From a virus, in IMG/VR virus record IMGVR_UViG_3300031578_000109, positions 1-43,593 of that record: a DNA stretch of 43,593 bases; one strand, 5' to 3'. Within the stretch, counting starts at the first letter, position 1, and every line of letters starts with the position of its first letter. A program made the translations under genes and the position numbers. This document shows positions 30,341-37,336 of this stretch, one piece after another. The notes beneath the pieces are model-generated. The model saw only the letters and a program-made list of their open reading frames with translations. It made no database searches and was not told the DNA's origin.

Positions 30341-31105
30341 ATGGCGAAAGACAAAAGCGTAGTAATCGAAGGTGAAGTGGTGGACGACTCGTTTAGCCTA
30401 TCGGGCGGCCTGGTGCCGATACCGGTAGAAGAAGAAGTCGTGAACGTACCGGGCCTTACGAGCAACGAACCGCCGGACTTCGGGCCGGCCTGGATTAAGC
30501 TCGACCAAGACCGCGGCGGCTTCAATATCGAGGGCGAACACGTCGACCGCCTAGTATGCTGCATCTTCGCGCTAAAGCCGACGTATACGCGATTCGAAAG
30601 GGACGAGAACGGCGACCCCGTCCTCGGCCGGCCGCTTTGCAAATCACTTGATCGCGTACACGGCACCGGCGACCCGGGCGGTAACTGCGCGAAGTGCGCG
30701 AAAAAAGAATGGCCCGAGAAGAAGGGCGCCAAGCCGGATTGTAGCCACACCGCCGAGTTACTACTCGCCCGCGACGCCGGAAGGCCGATGCCAGAAGGGG
30801 CATACCTTCGGGTAAAAGGCATGTCTGTAAATCCGGCACTTCAATACGTACGGAAACTCGGCCGGAAGTATACGAACAACCTATGGCGCGCCCTCACCAT
30901 CATAACGACCGTCCCCGAGAAATACCAGCAGACGAAAACCTATTACGTCGCCGCGTTCGAACAAGTCGAGGGCAAGGATTTCTTAGAAGTCCCGGCGATA
31001 CAACCGGCCCTCATACAACTGAAGGCGCAACTCGAAGAGGGCTTTGTCCTCTTCGCAACCGAGCACGACGATACCGACGACGGCGACGCCGAGCGGTCGT
31101 TTTAA
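30341..31105 (+). CDS. Putative single-stranded DNA-binding protein
   Basis: The product has 254 residues. ATG 30341 follows AAGGAGGAG. The acidic N-terminus is followed by strands that could form an OB fold (DRLVCCIFALKPTYTRFERD). A zinc cluster NCAKCAKKEWPEKKGAKPDC comes near residue 125, then more strands, and a disordered acidic C-terminus (HDDTDDGDAERSF). An acidic tail ending in phenylalanine and the gene position behind a Cas4-like exonuclease both suit an SSB or recombination mediator. The assignment is by layout, not by a defining motif. Confidence 0.55.
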   Translation: MAKDKSVVIEGEVVDDSFSLSGGLVPIPVEEEVVNVPGLTSNEPPDFGPAWIKLDQDRGGFNIEGEHVDRLVCCIFALKPTYTRFERDENGDPVLGRPLCKSLDRVHGTGDPGGNCAKCAKKEWPEKKGAKPDCSHTAELLLARDAGRPMPEGAYLRVKGMSVNPALQYVRKLGRKYTNNLWRALTIITTVPEKYQQTKTYYVAAFEQVEGKDFLEVPAIQPALIQLKAQLEEGFVLFATEHDDTDDGDAERSF

Positions 31106-31120
31106 CCCGTAACACCCAAC

Positions 31121-31161
31121 GGGGCGGCGCGTTAAGTGTCGAGCACGGTTCGCGCCGCCCC
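31121..31161 (+). other. Perfect 11-bp hairpin in a leader
   Basis: GGGGCGGCGCG (31121-31131) pairs completely with CGCGCCGCCCC (31151-31161) around a 19-base loop. No T-run follows, and a ribosome site and ATG 31178 come right behind. It may protect or process mRNA, or attenuate transcription between two early genes. Confidence 0.6.
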
Positions 31162-31177
31162 ACGGAAGGGGAAGGAT

Positions 31178-31459
31178 ATGAGAAAGCCTACATTAGAAAG
31201 GTCGCAAGGTAGATCAGGTGGAATCCAAAGGTTATATCGTTTCGAAAACGGCTTCGGCGCCAGCGTTGTACAAAACACATATAGCTACGGCGGCAACGAA
31301 GGATTATGGGAACTCGCCGTCTTAAAGTTCTCCGGCCCGGACATCAAAGACTACAAATTAACCTACGACACGCCTATTACCGACGACGTGATAGGTCACC
31401 TAAACGAAGCCGAAGTAGAAGAATACCTTGAGAAAATCGAGGCGTTGAAACTCGTATGA
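31178..31459 (+). CDS. Small early protein
   Basis: The product has 93 residues. ATG 31178 follows AAGGGGAAGG. It has a beta-rich middle ([26 protein letters not shown]) and an acidic helix at the end ([15 protein letters not shown]). This resembles small conserved phage proteins of unknown role that lie near Gp37-type genes. It overlaps the next gene by four bases. Confidence 0.6.
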   Translation: MRKPTLERSQGRSGGIQRLYRFENGFGASVVQNTYSYGGNEGLWELAVLKFSGPDIKDYKLTYDTPITDDVIGHLNEAEVEEYLEKIEALKLV

Positions 31460-31635
31460 GCGCCGACGGCTACCTACCCCCCGGCTGTACGCACCGCGAC
31501 GTCGACCGCGCCGCCGACGCCCGCCTGGACGGCGACGAGCCCGAGGCTTGCCCCGTGTGCGGCGCCCCCGGCGAATTCGTGCGCGGCCGGATGACGTGCT
31601 GCGGCGCAACGGCGAAGGATATCGAGGAGGATTAA
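31456..31635 (+). CDS. Small zinc-ribbon protein
   Basis: This 59-residue protein starts in the stop of the preceding gene (ATGA). CPVCGAPG and MTCCGA form a zinc-ribbon-like four-cysteine set; CTH near the N-terminus may add to it. The function is unknown. Confidence 0.55.
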   Translation: MSADGYLPPGCTHRDVDRAADARLDGDEPEACPVCGAPGEFVRGRMTCCGATAKDIEED

Positions 31636-31638
31636 AAA

Positions 31639-31788
31639 ATGCTAAAAGAATTGGTACTTTATCTTGGCCGACTGGCGCGGGAACGTTTTTACGGCACGGT
31701 AGAGCTTAAATTTGAAGCTGGCCGCGTCGTCTCCGTTCGCCTTAACCGAACGCTAAAGCTCGAAGATTTAGCGGGTGAAGGTGAATAG
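31639..31788 (+). CDS. Second small DUF2292/YezD-like protein
   Basis: This 49-residue protein has an N-terminal helix (LVLYLGRLARERFYG) and a strand pair (TVELKFEAGRVVSVRLNR), the DUF2292 pattern. GAGGAGG precedes the start. It is related in layout, not closely in sequence, to the protein at 3730. It lies 27 bases upstream of the tmRNA-like RNA. Confidence 0.6.
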   Translation: MLKELVLYLGRLARERFYGTVELKFEAGRVVSVRLNRTLKLEDLAGEGE

Positions 31789-31815
31789 AAAATTGCGTCG
31801 TAGTTATCCGCAAGT

Positions 31816-31892
31816 GGGGGCGCGAGTGGACTCGACGGTGATTAAAGCCGAAGCGCTCTTCACCGTACCGGGTTCGATTCCCGGCGCCTCCA
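31816..31892 (+). ncRNA. Compact tmRNA-like RNA: tRNA-like domain without messenger domain
   Basis: This 77-nt sequence folds as an acceptor stem GGGGGCG/CGCCTCC with discriminator A and a T-arm CCGGG-TTCGATT-CCCGG. After the acceptor it has TGGACTCGACGG, which matches the tmRNA D-loop consensus (E. coli TGGATTCGACGG) at the same distance from the 5' end. The third acceptor pair is G-U, the alanine identity element of tRNA-Ala and tmRNA. In place of an anticodon arm, ACGGTGA (31835-31841) pairs with TCACCGT (31860-31866) around 18 bases, like a shortened tmRNA P2. No tag frame and no pseudoknots exist. CCA is not encoded. Confidence 0.7.
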
Positions 31893-31907
31893 ATAGGAGG
31901 TAATAAG

Positions 31908-32129
31908 ATGAGCGAGATACAAAGCAAGTTAGGCGACCTTCACCTCACCATACATAGCCTTGAGAGTACGGCCCGGCTCGAGGGTCGTATCAGTGTCCAA
32001 GGTTGGCGGACCGTTATGCTTGACCTCACCGGCCAGGCGCAGCGGGAGCTTATCGAGATATACAAGGAGATACTCGGCGACGCTAAGGTAAATGAGAAGA
32101 TTGACGAAATATTAGCGGCGGCGGAATAA
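31908..32129 (+). CDS. Small early protein
   Basis: This 73-residue protein is behind TAGGAGG. An N-terminal beta-region (DLHLTIHSLESTARLEGRIS) is followed by helices (QAQRELIEIYKEIL). It begins 16 bases after the tmRNA-like RNA, so both are on one transcript. It overlaps the next gene by one base (TAATG). No family is recognised. Confidence 0.55.
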   Translation: MSEIQSKLGDLHLTIHSLESTARLEGRISVQGWRTVMLDLTGQAQRELIEIYKEILGDAKVNEKIDEILAAAE

Positions 32130-32488
32130 TGAACGCGCCGGACCTTACGCAGCTCGACGTATACGACCTCCTGGACCGCTACGGCGGCTACCTGGACGCG
32201 CGGGGGCGCAGCATCCTTGATCACTTCCTCGAGTATATGGCGCACCCCGCGCAGCGCGTCGCCGAAGTGCGCGATGAAGAGGGGTTGAGCAAAAAACTCT
32301 ACTACGCGACGCTGGCGATGCTCGCCAAGCTGCAAACGTTCGCCGCCGGCGCCGAGGAGTGCCCGCCGCCGCCACCCCCCAAGCCGCGGCGCACCCACGC
32401 GCAGGCTGCCCGGGACGCCGCCGTTGACCGCCGCGCCATAACGCGGGCGTGGCGCAGGATATTAAAGGAGGCTAAAAGTGGAAAGTAA
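32129..32488 (+). CDS. Small helical early protein with proline-rich linker
   Basis: This 119-residue protein has a helical N-terminal half (VYDLLDRYGGYLDARGRSIL), a run of six prolines near residue 80 and a basic helical tail (RRAITRAWRRILKEAKSGK). The tail sequence EAKSGK recurs at the end of the next gene, because both gene junctions carry the same repeat. Confidence 0.55.
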   Translation: MNAPDLTQLDVYDLLDRYGGYLDARGRSILDHFLEYMAHPAQRVAEVRDEEGLSKKLYYATLAMLAKLQTFAAGAEECPPPPPPKPRRTHAQAARDAAVDRRAITRAWRRILKEAKSGK

Positions 32489-33044
32489 CGAGCCGAACGA
32501 ACGGGAAAAGAAACTAGCCCAAAAGATATTCGACGAATTATTTAAGCGGTTCACAGCTGTATTCTTAGACGCAAAACTTGGCATAACCGAAGCTACCGAC
32601 CAAGCGGAATGCGTAATATATCAAGCTCTCGCCGCCTACCGCGCCGAACTCACCGCGCCCGCCGGGGGCGATGTAGAGACGGTGGATAAACTCGTAAGGA
32701 GGTTTTACAAAATACCTGACGGCGAGGAGTTGGCGGATTGGGCCTATAAACTCCGCAACGAAATCACAGCCGCCCTCCACGTCGCGCAGCAAGTGGAGCG
32801 GAGCAAGGTTCCGCCGCCCGACGAAATACATCGAGATGGTTACAACAAAGGCGTAGAAGCCGAACGCGAGAGATGGGAAGCGGCGGCGCGAAAATATCGA
32901 AGGATTTATAAAGCGGCGAGGAGAGTATTAAAATCGTGGGAAGAGGACGGTCCGGGTGGCCTAACCGATATAACAATAACGGGCGAATTAAAGGACGCCA
33001 TCACGGCCCTCTTGGCGGGCGAGGAGGCTAAAAGTGGAAAGTGA
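32478..33044 (+). CDS. Helical early protein, first of two tandem paralogues
   Basis: This 188-residue protein starts with GTG behind AAGGAGG. It is helical and charged. Residues YRAELTAPAGGD and the segment TAALHVAQQVERS return in the next gene (YRAELTAPAGGD, EAALHAARQAERA), and so do the start region NEPNERE and the junction bases. The pair arose by tandem duplication. The C-terminus has an inserted coiled-coil part (RERWEAAARKYRRIYKAARR). The function is unknown. Confidence 0.6.
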   Translation: MESNEPNEREKKLAQKIFDELFKRFTAVFLDAKLGITEATDQAECVIYQALAAYRAELTAPAGGDVETVDKLVRRFYKIPDGEELADWAYKLRNEITAALHVAQQVERSKVPPPDEIHRDGYNKGVEAERERWEAAARKYRRIYKAARRVLKSWEEDGPGGLTDITITGELKDAITALLAGEEAKSGK

Positions 33045-33531
33045 ACCGAACGAACGGGAATGGAAATGTCGTTACGAACGGGAAAAAGCTGTAGCGAATA
33101 ATATCGCAAATAGTTTTTCCCGCGTAGTAGAGCTTTCAACCGACGCCAAAGGCATATTGGCCGATTTGGCGTATCTTGAAATCACGGACTACCGCGCCGA
33201 ACTCACCGCGCCCGCCGGGGGCGATGACAGGGAAGCGGCGGAGAAGTTATACGATGATATAGGAATATTCGCGGACGAAACTAAAGCGGGGCGCGATTAC
33301 CGTATAGGGCAAATCGAAGCCGCCCTCCACGCCGCGCGGCAAGCGGAGCGGGCGGAGGGCGAGGCTATCAAGACGGCGGAATTAGAATTTGTAAGGACGA
33401 CCGGACTACTCGTAGCAGATTACGCTACGATGGGCAAGGCGACGCCGGAACGGCAAGAGCAATATATCCTGGCCCGCGACGCCCTCGCGGCGCTCGTGGG
33501 ATGCGAGAAAGAGGTGGAGAGCGGTGAGTGA
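33034..33531 (+). CDS. Helical early protein, second tandem paralogue
   Basis: This 165-residue protein starts with GTG and the same GAGGAGGCTAAAAGTGGAAAGT junction type as its neighbour. It shares the NEREWK start, YRAELTAPAGGD and EAALHAARQAERA with the preceding gene, but has a different C-terminal half (GLLVADYATMGKATPERQEQ). It overlaps the next gene by eight bases. Confidence 0.6.
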   Translation: MESEPNEREWKCRYEREKAVANNIANSFSRVVELSTDAKGILADLAYLEITDYRAELTAPAGGDDREAAEKLYDDIGIFADETKAGRDYRIGQIEAALHAARQAERAEGEAIKTAELEFVRTTGLLVADYATMGKATPERQEQYILARDALAALVGCEKEVESGE

Positions 33532-33748
33532 GAAATGCCAAAATTGTGGGGAAATTTATGAAACGGTTTATAGAATTCCCGATGGAGTTTGGGCGATTTT
33601 GATGAAAGCGATGGGCCTCCGTAGAGCTAACGGCTTATTGTGTATAGGTTGTGCGGATAAAATTGCCCGCGATAAAGGCATTACATTATATTGGGCCGCA
33701 GAGGTTAATCAATACCCGGTAACCCCGCCCGGCGGCGGAAAGGAGTAG
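33524..33748 (+). CDS. Small zinc-binding protein
   Basis: The product has 74 residues. CQNCGEIYE at the N-terminus and LLCIGCADK in the middle form a four-cysteine zinc site (CxxC-x35-CxxC). The middle part is hydrophobic and helical (PDGVWAILMKAMGL). It is probably a nucleic-acid or protein adaptor. Confidence 0.6.
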   Translation: MSEKCQNCGEIYETVYRIPDGVWAILMKAMGLRRANGLLCIGCADKIARDKGITLYWAAEVNQYPVTPPGGGKE

Positions 33749-33752
33749 CGAT

Positions 33753-34055
33753 ATGGCAATAAGACTGCGCGTAAATAAAGTTACGGGGCAATGGATGGCG
33801 TTGTGCGCGGTAGAATATCCCGAAGAATATGGAGATATTTATTTAGACGACGCGCACGACCACGCCCTCCGCGAAAAATACTTGGCCGACTATGAAAGCG
33901 AAGGGTTAATCAACGGTTCCCGCATCGCCGCCCTGGATGCCGAGCGCGACCAGGCCCGCGCCGAACGCGACGCCGCGCGGCGGGCGCTGGATGCGGCGAA
34001 AAAAGAAGCAGCGGATTGGAAAGAAGAAGCGATAGCTATGAGGGCAAGAAGTTAA
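33753..34055 (+). CDS. Small early protein with coiled-coil tail
   Basis: The product has 100 residues. A strand-rich start (IRLRVNKVTGQWMALCAVEY) and an acidic loop are followed by a long charged helix (ALDAERDQARAERDAARRAL) typical of a coiled coil. AAAGGAG precedes the start. The function is unknown. Confidence 0.55.
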   Translation: MAIRLRVNKVTGQWMALCAVEYPEEYGDIYLDDAHDHALREKYLADYESEGLINGSRIAALDAERDQARAERDAARRALDAAKKEAADWKEEAIAMRARS

Positions 34056-34093
34056 ACCCGCGCCGCGCTCAAGGCGGCGGAGAGGAGCGCGAG

Positions 34094-34198
34094 ATGAAGT
34101 CGCTAATCCTAATATGGCCGGTCCTGGTATACGCGGCGTTTATGATTGTAGTAATTATCTACGCCGCCTACGCCAACTACAAAGGGAAGCCGCTTTAA
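34094..34198 (+). CDS. Tiny membrane protein
   Basis: This 34-residue protein reads MKSLILIWPVLVYAAFMIVV and continues as one membrane helix with a short basic end. AGAGGAGCG precedes it. It overlaps the next gene by one base (TAATG). It could be a superinfection-exclusion or early membrane factor. Confidence 0.55.
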   Translation: MKSLILIWPVLVYAAFMIVVIIYAAYANYKGKPL

Positions 34199-34629
34199 TG
34201 AAGGCCGCCGTATACATCCTGGCGGTGCTGCTGCTCGTATCCGCCGCCCTTAATGTGATACTGGGTTTTGAGGTATACAAGGCCCAAGGACAACGGGATG
34301 CCTGGTGCCTCGTGGCCCTCGTAGTTCGGGAAAATAATAAGCAACTCGGCGAAGTTCTTAACGACCGCGAGGCGATGGAGGCGTTTATGCAAAACCAGAC
34401 CGACGCCTACTTTGCCGTCCTTGACGCATTTAATAAAGTAGCGCCGGATATGCCGAAGGGGAATATCCCCGCCGACCCCGAGCTACAACGGTTGTACGTT
34501 CTTTATTACAAGGTAAACGACGAGGCTTGGAACGGCGACGCGGAAAAACTTAGGCTTTGGGGCCAAAAGTATAAATTAGATACGACAATACCGGATAGCC
34601 CGGACCCCATCGCCGGTGGGCCGGAATAA
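34198..34629 (+). CDS. Membrane-anchored early protein
   Basis: The product has 143 residues. The N-terminal hydrophobic helix (YILAVLLLVSAALNVILGFE) is an anchor or uncleaved signal. The rest is helical and acidic and should lie outside the membrane. Together with the preceding tiny membrane protein it may form an envelope unit. No family is recognised. Confidence 0.55.
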   Translation: MKAAVYILAVLLLVSAALNVILGFEVYKAQGQRDAWCLVALVVRENNKQLGEVLNDREAMEAFMQNQTDAYFAVLDAFNKVAPDMPKGNIPADPELQRLYVLYYKVNDEAWNGDAEKLRLWGQKYKLDTTIPDSPDPIAGGPE

Positions 34630-34669
34630 TCGCCGCCCTAATGTGGGCGTGGCGGTTGATAAGAGGAGG
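34630..34669 (+). repeat. 40-bp direct repeat, copy 1 (hairpin plus ribosome site)
   Basis: Forty bases are identical to 35874-35913. The unit holds a hairpin (GCCC-TAATGT-GGGC inside CGCC and GGCG arms), then TTGATAAGAGGAGG, the ribosome site for the next gene. It acts as a portable 5' leader. Confidence 0.85.
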
Positions 34670-34675
34670 TAAGTG

Positions 34676-34990
34676 ATGGAACCGATAAAGGTTTATACGT
34701 GCGGAGCGCGGGCGATATTCGTCGAGTCGCCCGAGAATTGTCTGCTCTTAAAGAACGGCAACTGTAAGGATGGTAAGGCTTGCGACGCCGTCGAGGTCGT
34801 CGTAATCCCCGAAGCCCGCCACGCCAAAACGCAGGCGGCGCTCGCGGCGGCGGAGGAGATATTAAGTAGCCTCGATGAAATTAGTACGGAAAGTTGGGCT
34901 GGAATTGCGGCGGGTAGCTGGGTTGATATGAGCGAAGTACGTGAGGCCCTTGCCCTAATCCGTGAAGCGAAGGGAGCCGAAGATGATTAA
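34676..34990 (+). CDS. Small early protein, member of a duplicated block
   Basis: The product has 104 residues. ATG 34676 follows the ribosome site of the 40-bp repeat. The N-terminal half is cysteine-containing (VYTCGARAIF, NGNCKDGKACDAVE). The C-terminal half (EARHAKTQAALAAAEEIL, then EALALIREAKGAED) is shared with the protein at 35919. The cysteines may bind metal. Confidence 0.6.
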   Translation: MEPIKVYTCGARAIFVESPENCLLLKNGNCKDGKACDAVEVVVIPEARHAKTQAALAAAEEILSSLDEISTESWAGIAAGSWVDMSEVREALALIREAKGAEDD

Positions 34991-35207
34991 ATACAATAAA
35001 AGGGATACGGCCGAAGGGCGTTTACTTTCGGCGATTATCAAGGCTGGATATTTTCCGGCGCTAGCGTATGAAGGGAAAGCCGGTTGGTACGTATATATTA
35101 AAAATAGGTCAGGCATTATGGTAGCGCGCGGGAATAAAAGTAACCGCCGCTCGGCAATAATCGCGGCGATAAAGGACATTAATAAGGGAGCCGAAGATGC
35201 CGGATAA
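34983..35207 (+). CDS. Small basic early protein
   Basis: This 74-residue basic protein has a helix, two strands and a helix (LLSAIIKAGYFPALAYEGKA, WYVYIKNRSG, RRSAIIAAIKDIN). It is inserted between the two genes that are adjacent in the second copy of the block (35919 and 36229). AAGGGAG precedes the start. Confidence 0.55.
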   Translation: MIKYNKRDTAEGRLLSAIIKAGYFPALAYEGKAGWYVYIKNRSGIMVARGNKSNRRSAIIAAIKDINKGAEDAG

Positions 35208-35532
35208 AATAGTAATACCGCCGGAGCGGCCGTGCTGGAAATGTCGGCCCGTGGGGCCGGAAGATATGCCGGAGTTTTTAGCATTTATGGCCGATAAAAA
35301 CTGTACGGCTTGCCACGGCACCGGCCGGACGCGCATCTTCGACGAGTTCGCCGCGGCGATAAAAAAATTACTATATATTAATTACGAACATACCGGGCCC
35401 AGCAGTGGAAACTTACCCGGAAAAAGCTATCGGGTTAAGATATCGAATGGCGCAAGGGAATATATCGCTTTTGGCCCCACGCCCACCGCCGCCATGGAAG
35501 CCGCGGCGGTCAAGTTTAATGAAGGAGGTTAG
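35197..35532 (+). CDS. DnaJ-type zinc-finger-like protein, paralogue 1
   Basis: The product has 111 residues. MPDKIVIPPERPCWKC and CTACHGTGRT form a rubredoxin/DnaJ-like zinc site (CxxC and CxxCxGxG). The second half has strands and ends GPTPTAAMEAAAVKFNEGG. The first and last parts are nearly identical to the protein at 36229, while the middle differs. Confidence 0.6.
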   Translation: MPDKIVIPPERPCWKCRPVGPEDMPEFLAFMADKNCTACHGTGRTRIFDEFAAAIKKLLYINYEHTGPSSGNLPGKSYRVKISNGAREYIAFGPTPTAAMEAAAVKFNEGG

Positions 35533-35536
35533 GAGA

Positions 35537-35740
35537 ATGGAAAACCCAAGACTTTTTCTAAGCGAAGCAAAGGTAAAGGATATAATTCAGGCTTTAGCAA
35601 AGGCCGACCCGGAAGCCTATATTCGTTTTGACGTATGGGATGAGAAACAAGAGTCATACGGTAATGAATATAAATATCTTAACGGGATAGAATACGACCT
35701 TATCGATAAAAACGCAAACGTGATAATTAACGTAGGCTAA
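35537..35740 (+). CDS. Small acidic early protein
   Basis: This 67-residue protein is behind AAGGAGG. It has a helix (EAKVKDIIQALAKADPEAYI) followed by strands (IRFDVWDEKQESYGN, YDLIDKNANVIINV). It resembles small phage proteins of unknown role. The gene is AT-richer than its neighbours. Confidence 0.55.
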   Translation: MENPRLFLSEAKVKDIIQALAKADPEAYIRFDVWDEKQESYGNEYKYLNGIEYDLIDKNANVIINVG

Positions 35741-35765
35741 TCGCCTATCTGATTAGGAGGTCAAG

Positions 35766-35885
35766 GTGAGCGAACCCAAAGCCGAAGCCGTACCATTCAC
35801 GGTGTTTCGCGTCGAGCGCGACGGCCACGTAACGCATACCCTCGCACGGTTGGGGAAGCCGAGCTCGTATTCTTCGCCGCCCTAA
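35766..35885 (+). pseudogene. Truncated copy of the gene at 36890
   Basis: It starts with GTG behind AGGAGGTCAAG and encodes the same first 33 residues as the 36890 gene (EPKAEAVPFTVFRVERDGHV and LARLGKPS), with one residue missing. After LGKPS the frame runs into the second copy of the 40-bp repeat and ends at TAA 35883. The full gene has 83 residues, this one 39. It marks a recombination joint. Confidence 0.8.
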
Positions 35886-35913
35886 TGTGGGCGTGGCGGT
35901 TGATAAGAGGAGG
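35874..35913 (+). repeat. 40-bp direct repeat, copy 2
   Basis: It is identical to 34630-34669. It supplies the hairpin and ribosome site to the gene at 35919 and at the same time forms the truncated end of the pseudogene at 35766. Confidence 0.85.
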
Positions 35914-35918
35914 ATGTA

Positions 35919-36239
35919 ATGAGCGACGAAATAGTAAAGGGTAATACGTGCTGGAACCGAGCCGCATTTACAGGTGAAGTTGCCGATTGCCCCTGTCTAA
36001 CAAAGCACGGCTACGAAGAACTTTGTATCGCTGGCCCGTATGCTGGCGATTGCGACGCCGAACCCGTCTATCTATACCCCAAAGCCCGCCACGCCAAAAC
36101 GCGGGCGGCGCTCGCGGCGGCGGATAAAGTATTAGCCGAATTTGAATTAAGAGTAGGTAGGCGGAGTATTACATTTGATGAAATTAAAGCAGCCCGCGAG
36201 CTAATCCGCGATGCGAAAGGAGCCGAAGATGCCAGATAA
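35919..36239 (+). CDS. Small early protein, second member of the duplicated block
   Basis: The product has 106 residues. The N-terminal half has its own cysteines (NTCWNRAAFTG, DCPCLTKHGYEELC, GDCDAE). The C-terminal half (KARHAKTRAALAAADKVL, then AARELIRDAKGAEDA) matches the protein at 34676. The two are paralogues with exchanged N-terminal parts. Confidence 0.6.
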   Translation: MSDEIVKGNTCWNRAAFTGEVADCPCLTKHGYEELCIAGPYAGDCDAEPVYLYPKARHAKTRAALAAADKVLAEFELRVGRRSITFDEIKAARELIRDAKGAEDAR

Positions 36240-36531
36240 AATAGTAATACCGCCGGAGCGGCCGTGCCCGTATTGCGACGGTAAGGGATACATAATCGAA
36301 TTAGAAGGTGAGAAGTGTTTAAATTGCCACGGCACCGGGCGGGCGTGGGTGTTCGACGAGCTCGCGGCGGCGGTAGACGAAGCCGGTTTTGAAATCGAGC
36401 AGCCTTTTAAAATAGCTTCTAACGAGTGGGAAATAAGCATATCGGATTGCTGGTATAAACATAGCGGCACCGGCCCCGCGCCCACCGCCGCCCTGGTAGC
36501 CGCGGCGGAGAACGCTAATGAAGGAGGTTAG
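36229..36531 (+). CDS. DnaJ-type zinc-finger-like protein, paralogue 2
   Basis: The product has 100 residues. CPYCDGKGYI and CLNCHGTGRAW are two CxxCxGxG zinc motifs. MPDKIVIPPERPC and the end GPAPTAALVAAAENANEGG are shared with the protein at 35197. It overlaps its upstream neighbour by 11 bases. Confidence 0.65.
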   Translation: MPDKIVIPPERPCPYCDGKGYIIELEGEKCLNCHGTGRAWVFDELAAAVDEAGFEIEQPFKIASNEWEISISDCWYKHSGTGPAPTAALVAAAENANEGG

Positions 36532-36535
36532 GAAG

Positions 36536-36877
36536 ATGGGAATGCCTAATACGCAAAAGTATGCTAATTCAGCGGCGGCGAAATTACATGACTTGAGTTT
36601 AACCGAAATTGAGGCTACTTCGCTTGGCGTTGCGCTCGTGCTGGCCATCGTACAATCGTTTCGGGATTTAAAAATACACGACGACGGTAAATACTATGAC
36701 GCATTTATAGCCGGCGCGCCGAGCGAGGAAAAGCGCGTGGCTATAGAAAAGCTCATTAAAACCCTTGACGGCCTCGATAACCACCAAGTCCAAGCGTTGG
36801 GCCATTTTATCGGCGGTCAATTATTTATGGTTCAACAGGCCGACGGGTTAGAAATTTTCGAAGAGGAAATTAATTAA
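36536..36877 (+). CDS. Helical early protein
   Basis: The product has 113 residues. ATG 36536 follows AAGGAGG. It is helical (SLTEIEATSLGVALVLAIVQ, AIEKLIKTLDGLDNHQVQAL) with an acidic end (FEEEIN). It has no membrane or metal motif. The function is unknown. Confidence 0.55.
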   Translation: MGMPNTQKYANSAAAKLHDLSLTEIEATSLGVALVLAIVQSFRDLKIHDDGKYYDAFIAGAPSEEKRVAIEKLIKTLDGLDNHQVQALGHFIGGQLFMVQQADGLEIFEEEIN

Positions 36878-36889
36878 GAGGAGGTCAAG

Positions 36890-37141
36890 GTGAGCGACGA
36901 ACCCAAAGCCGAAGCCGTACCATTCACGGTGTTTCGCGTCGAGCGCGACGGCCACGTAACGCATACCCTCGCAAGGTTGGGGAAGCCGAGCCTTTGTATA
37001 CCCGCCGCCAAAGCGCGGGAGTTTTTGAGCGAAGGGATAAGGCTCGCGGCCATTCTTGCCGTCGAAATTCCCGCATACGAAAAAAGTTGCGACGAATTCC
37101 TGGTAAAAGCTAAAACCCTAAAGGCGACGCTGCCGGAATAG
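36890..37141 (+). CDS. Small early protein (intact copy)
   Basis: This 83-residue protein starts with GTG behind GAGGAGGTCAAG. Strand-like first half (VPFTVFRVERDGHVTHTLAR), helical second half (AKAREFLSEGIRLAAILAVE). A truncated duplicate is at 35766. Function is unknown. Confidence 0.6.
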   Translation: MSDEPKAEAVPFTVFRVERDGHVTHTLARLGKPSLCIPAAKAREFLSEGIRLAAILAVEIPAYEKSCDEFLVKAKTLKATLPE

Positions 37142-37150
37142 GAGGACGAC

Positions 37151-37336
37151 GTGAAAGCGAAGTTTAAAAAGGGCGATATAATATTTATTGAGGGCAGTGC
37201 AGAAAAGTTTTTCGCTCAGGTAATGCGAGTAGGCGGTGCTTATATCAAGTGGTGGGACGGCCGCGAAACCGATTATTGTATGAACCATATCGCAACCCTC
37301 GTATGCCGCGCCGAGAACCGCGAAGATGGCGCGTAG
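37151..37336 (+). CDS. Small SH3-like early protein
   Basis: The product has 61 residues; GTG start behind AGGAGG. FKKGDIIFIEGSAEKFFAQV and IKWWDGRETDYC look like a small beta-barrel of SH3/Tudor type. The function is unknown. Confidence 0.55.
   Translation: MKAKFKKGDIIFIEGSAEKFFAQVMRVGGAYIKWWDGRETDYCMNHIATLVCRAENREDGA

Noticed and set aside
31816-31892. A normal tRNA gene
   Set aside because: Length and acceptor/T-arm would fit, but no 5+7+5 anticodon arm can be formed in the inner 45 bases, and the D-arm region is the tmRNA type. The 7-bp stem encloses 18 bases.
34630-35913. The 40-bp identical repeats as part of a CRISPR array
   Set aside because: Only two copies exist, 1.2 kb apart with genes between them, and each serves as leader for a gene.
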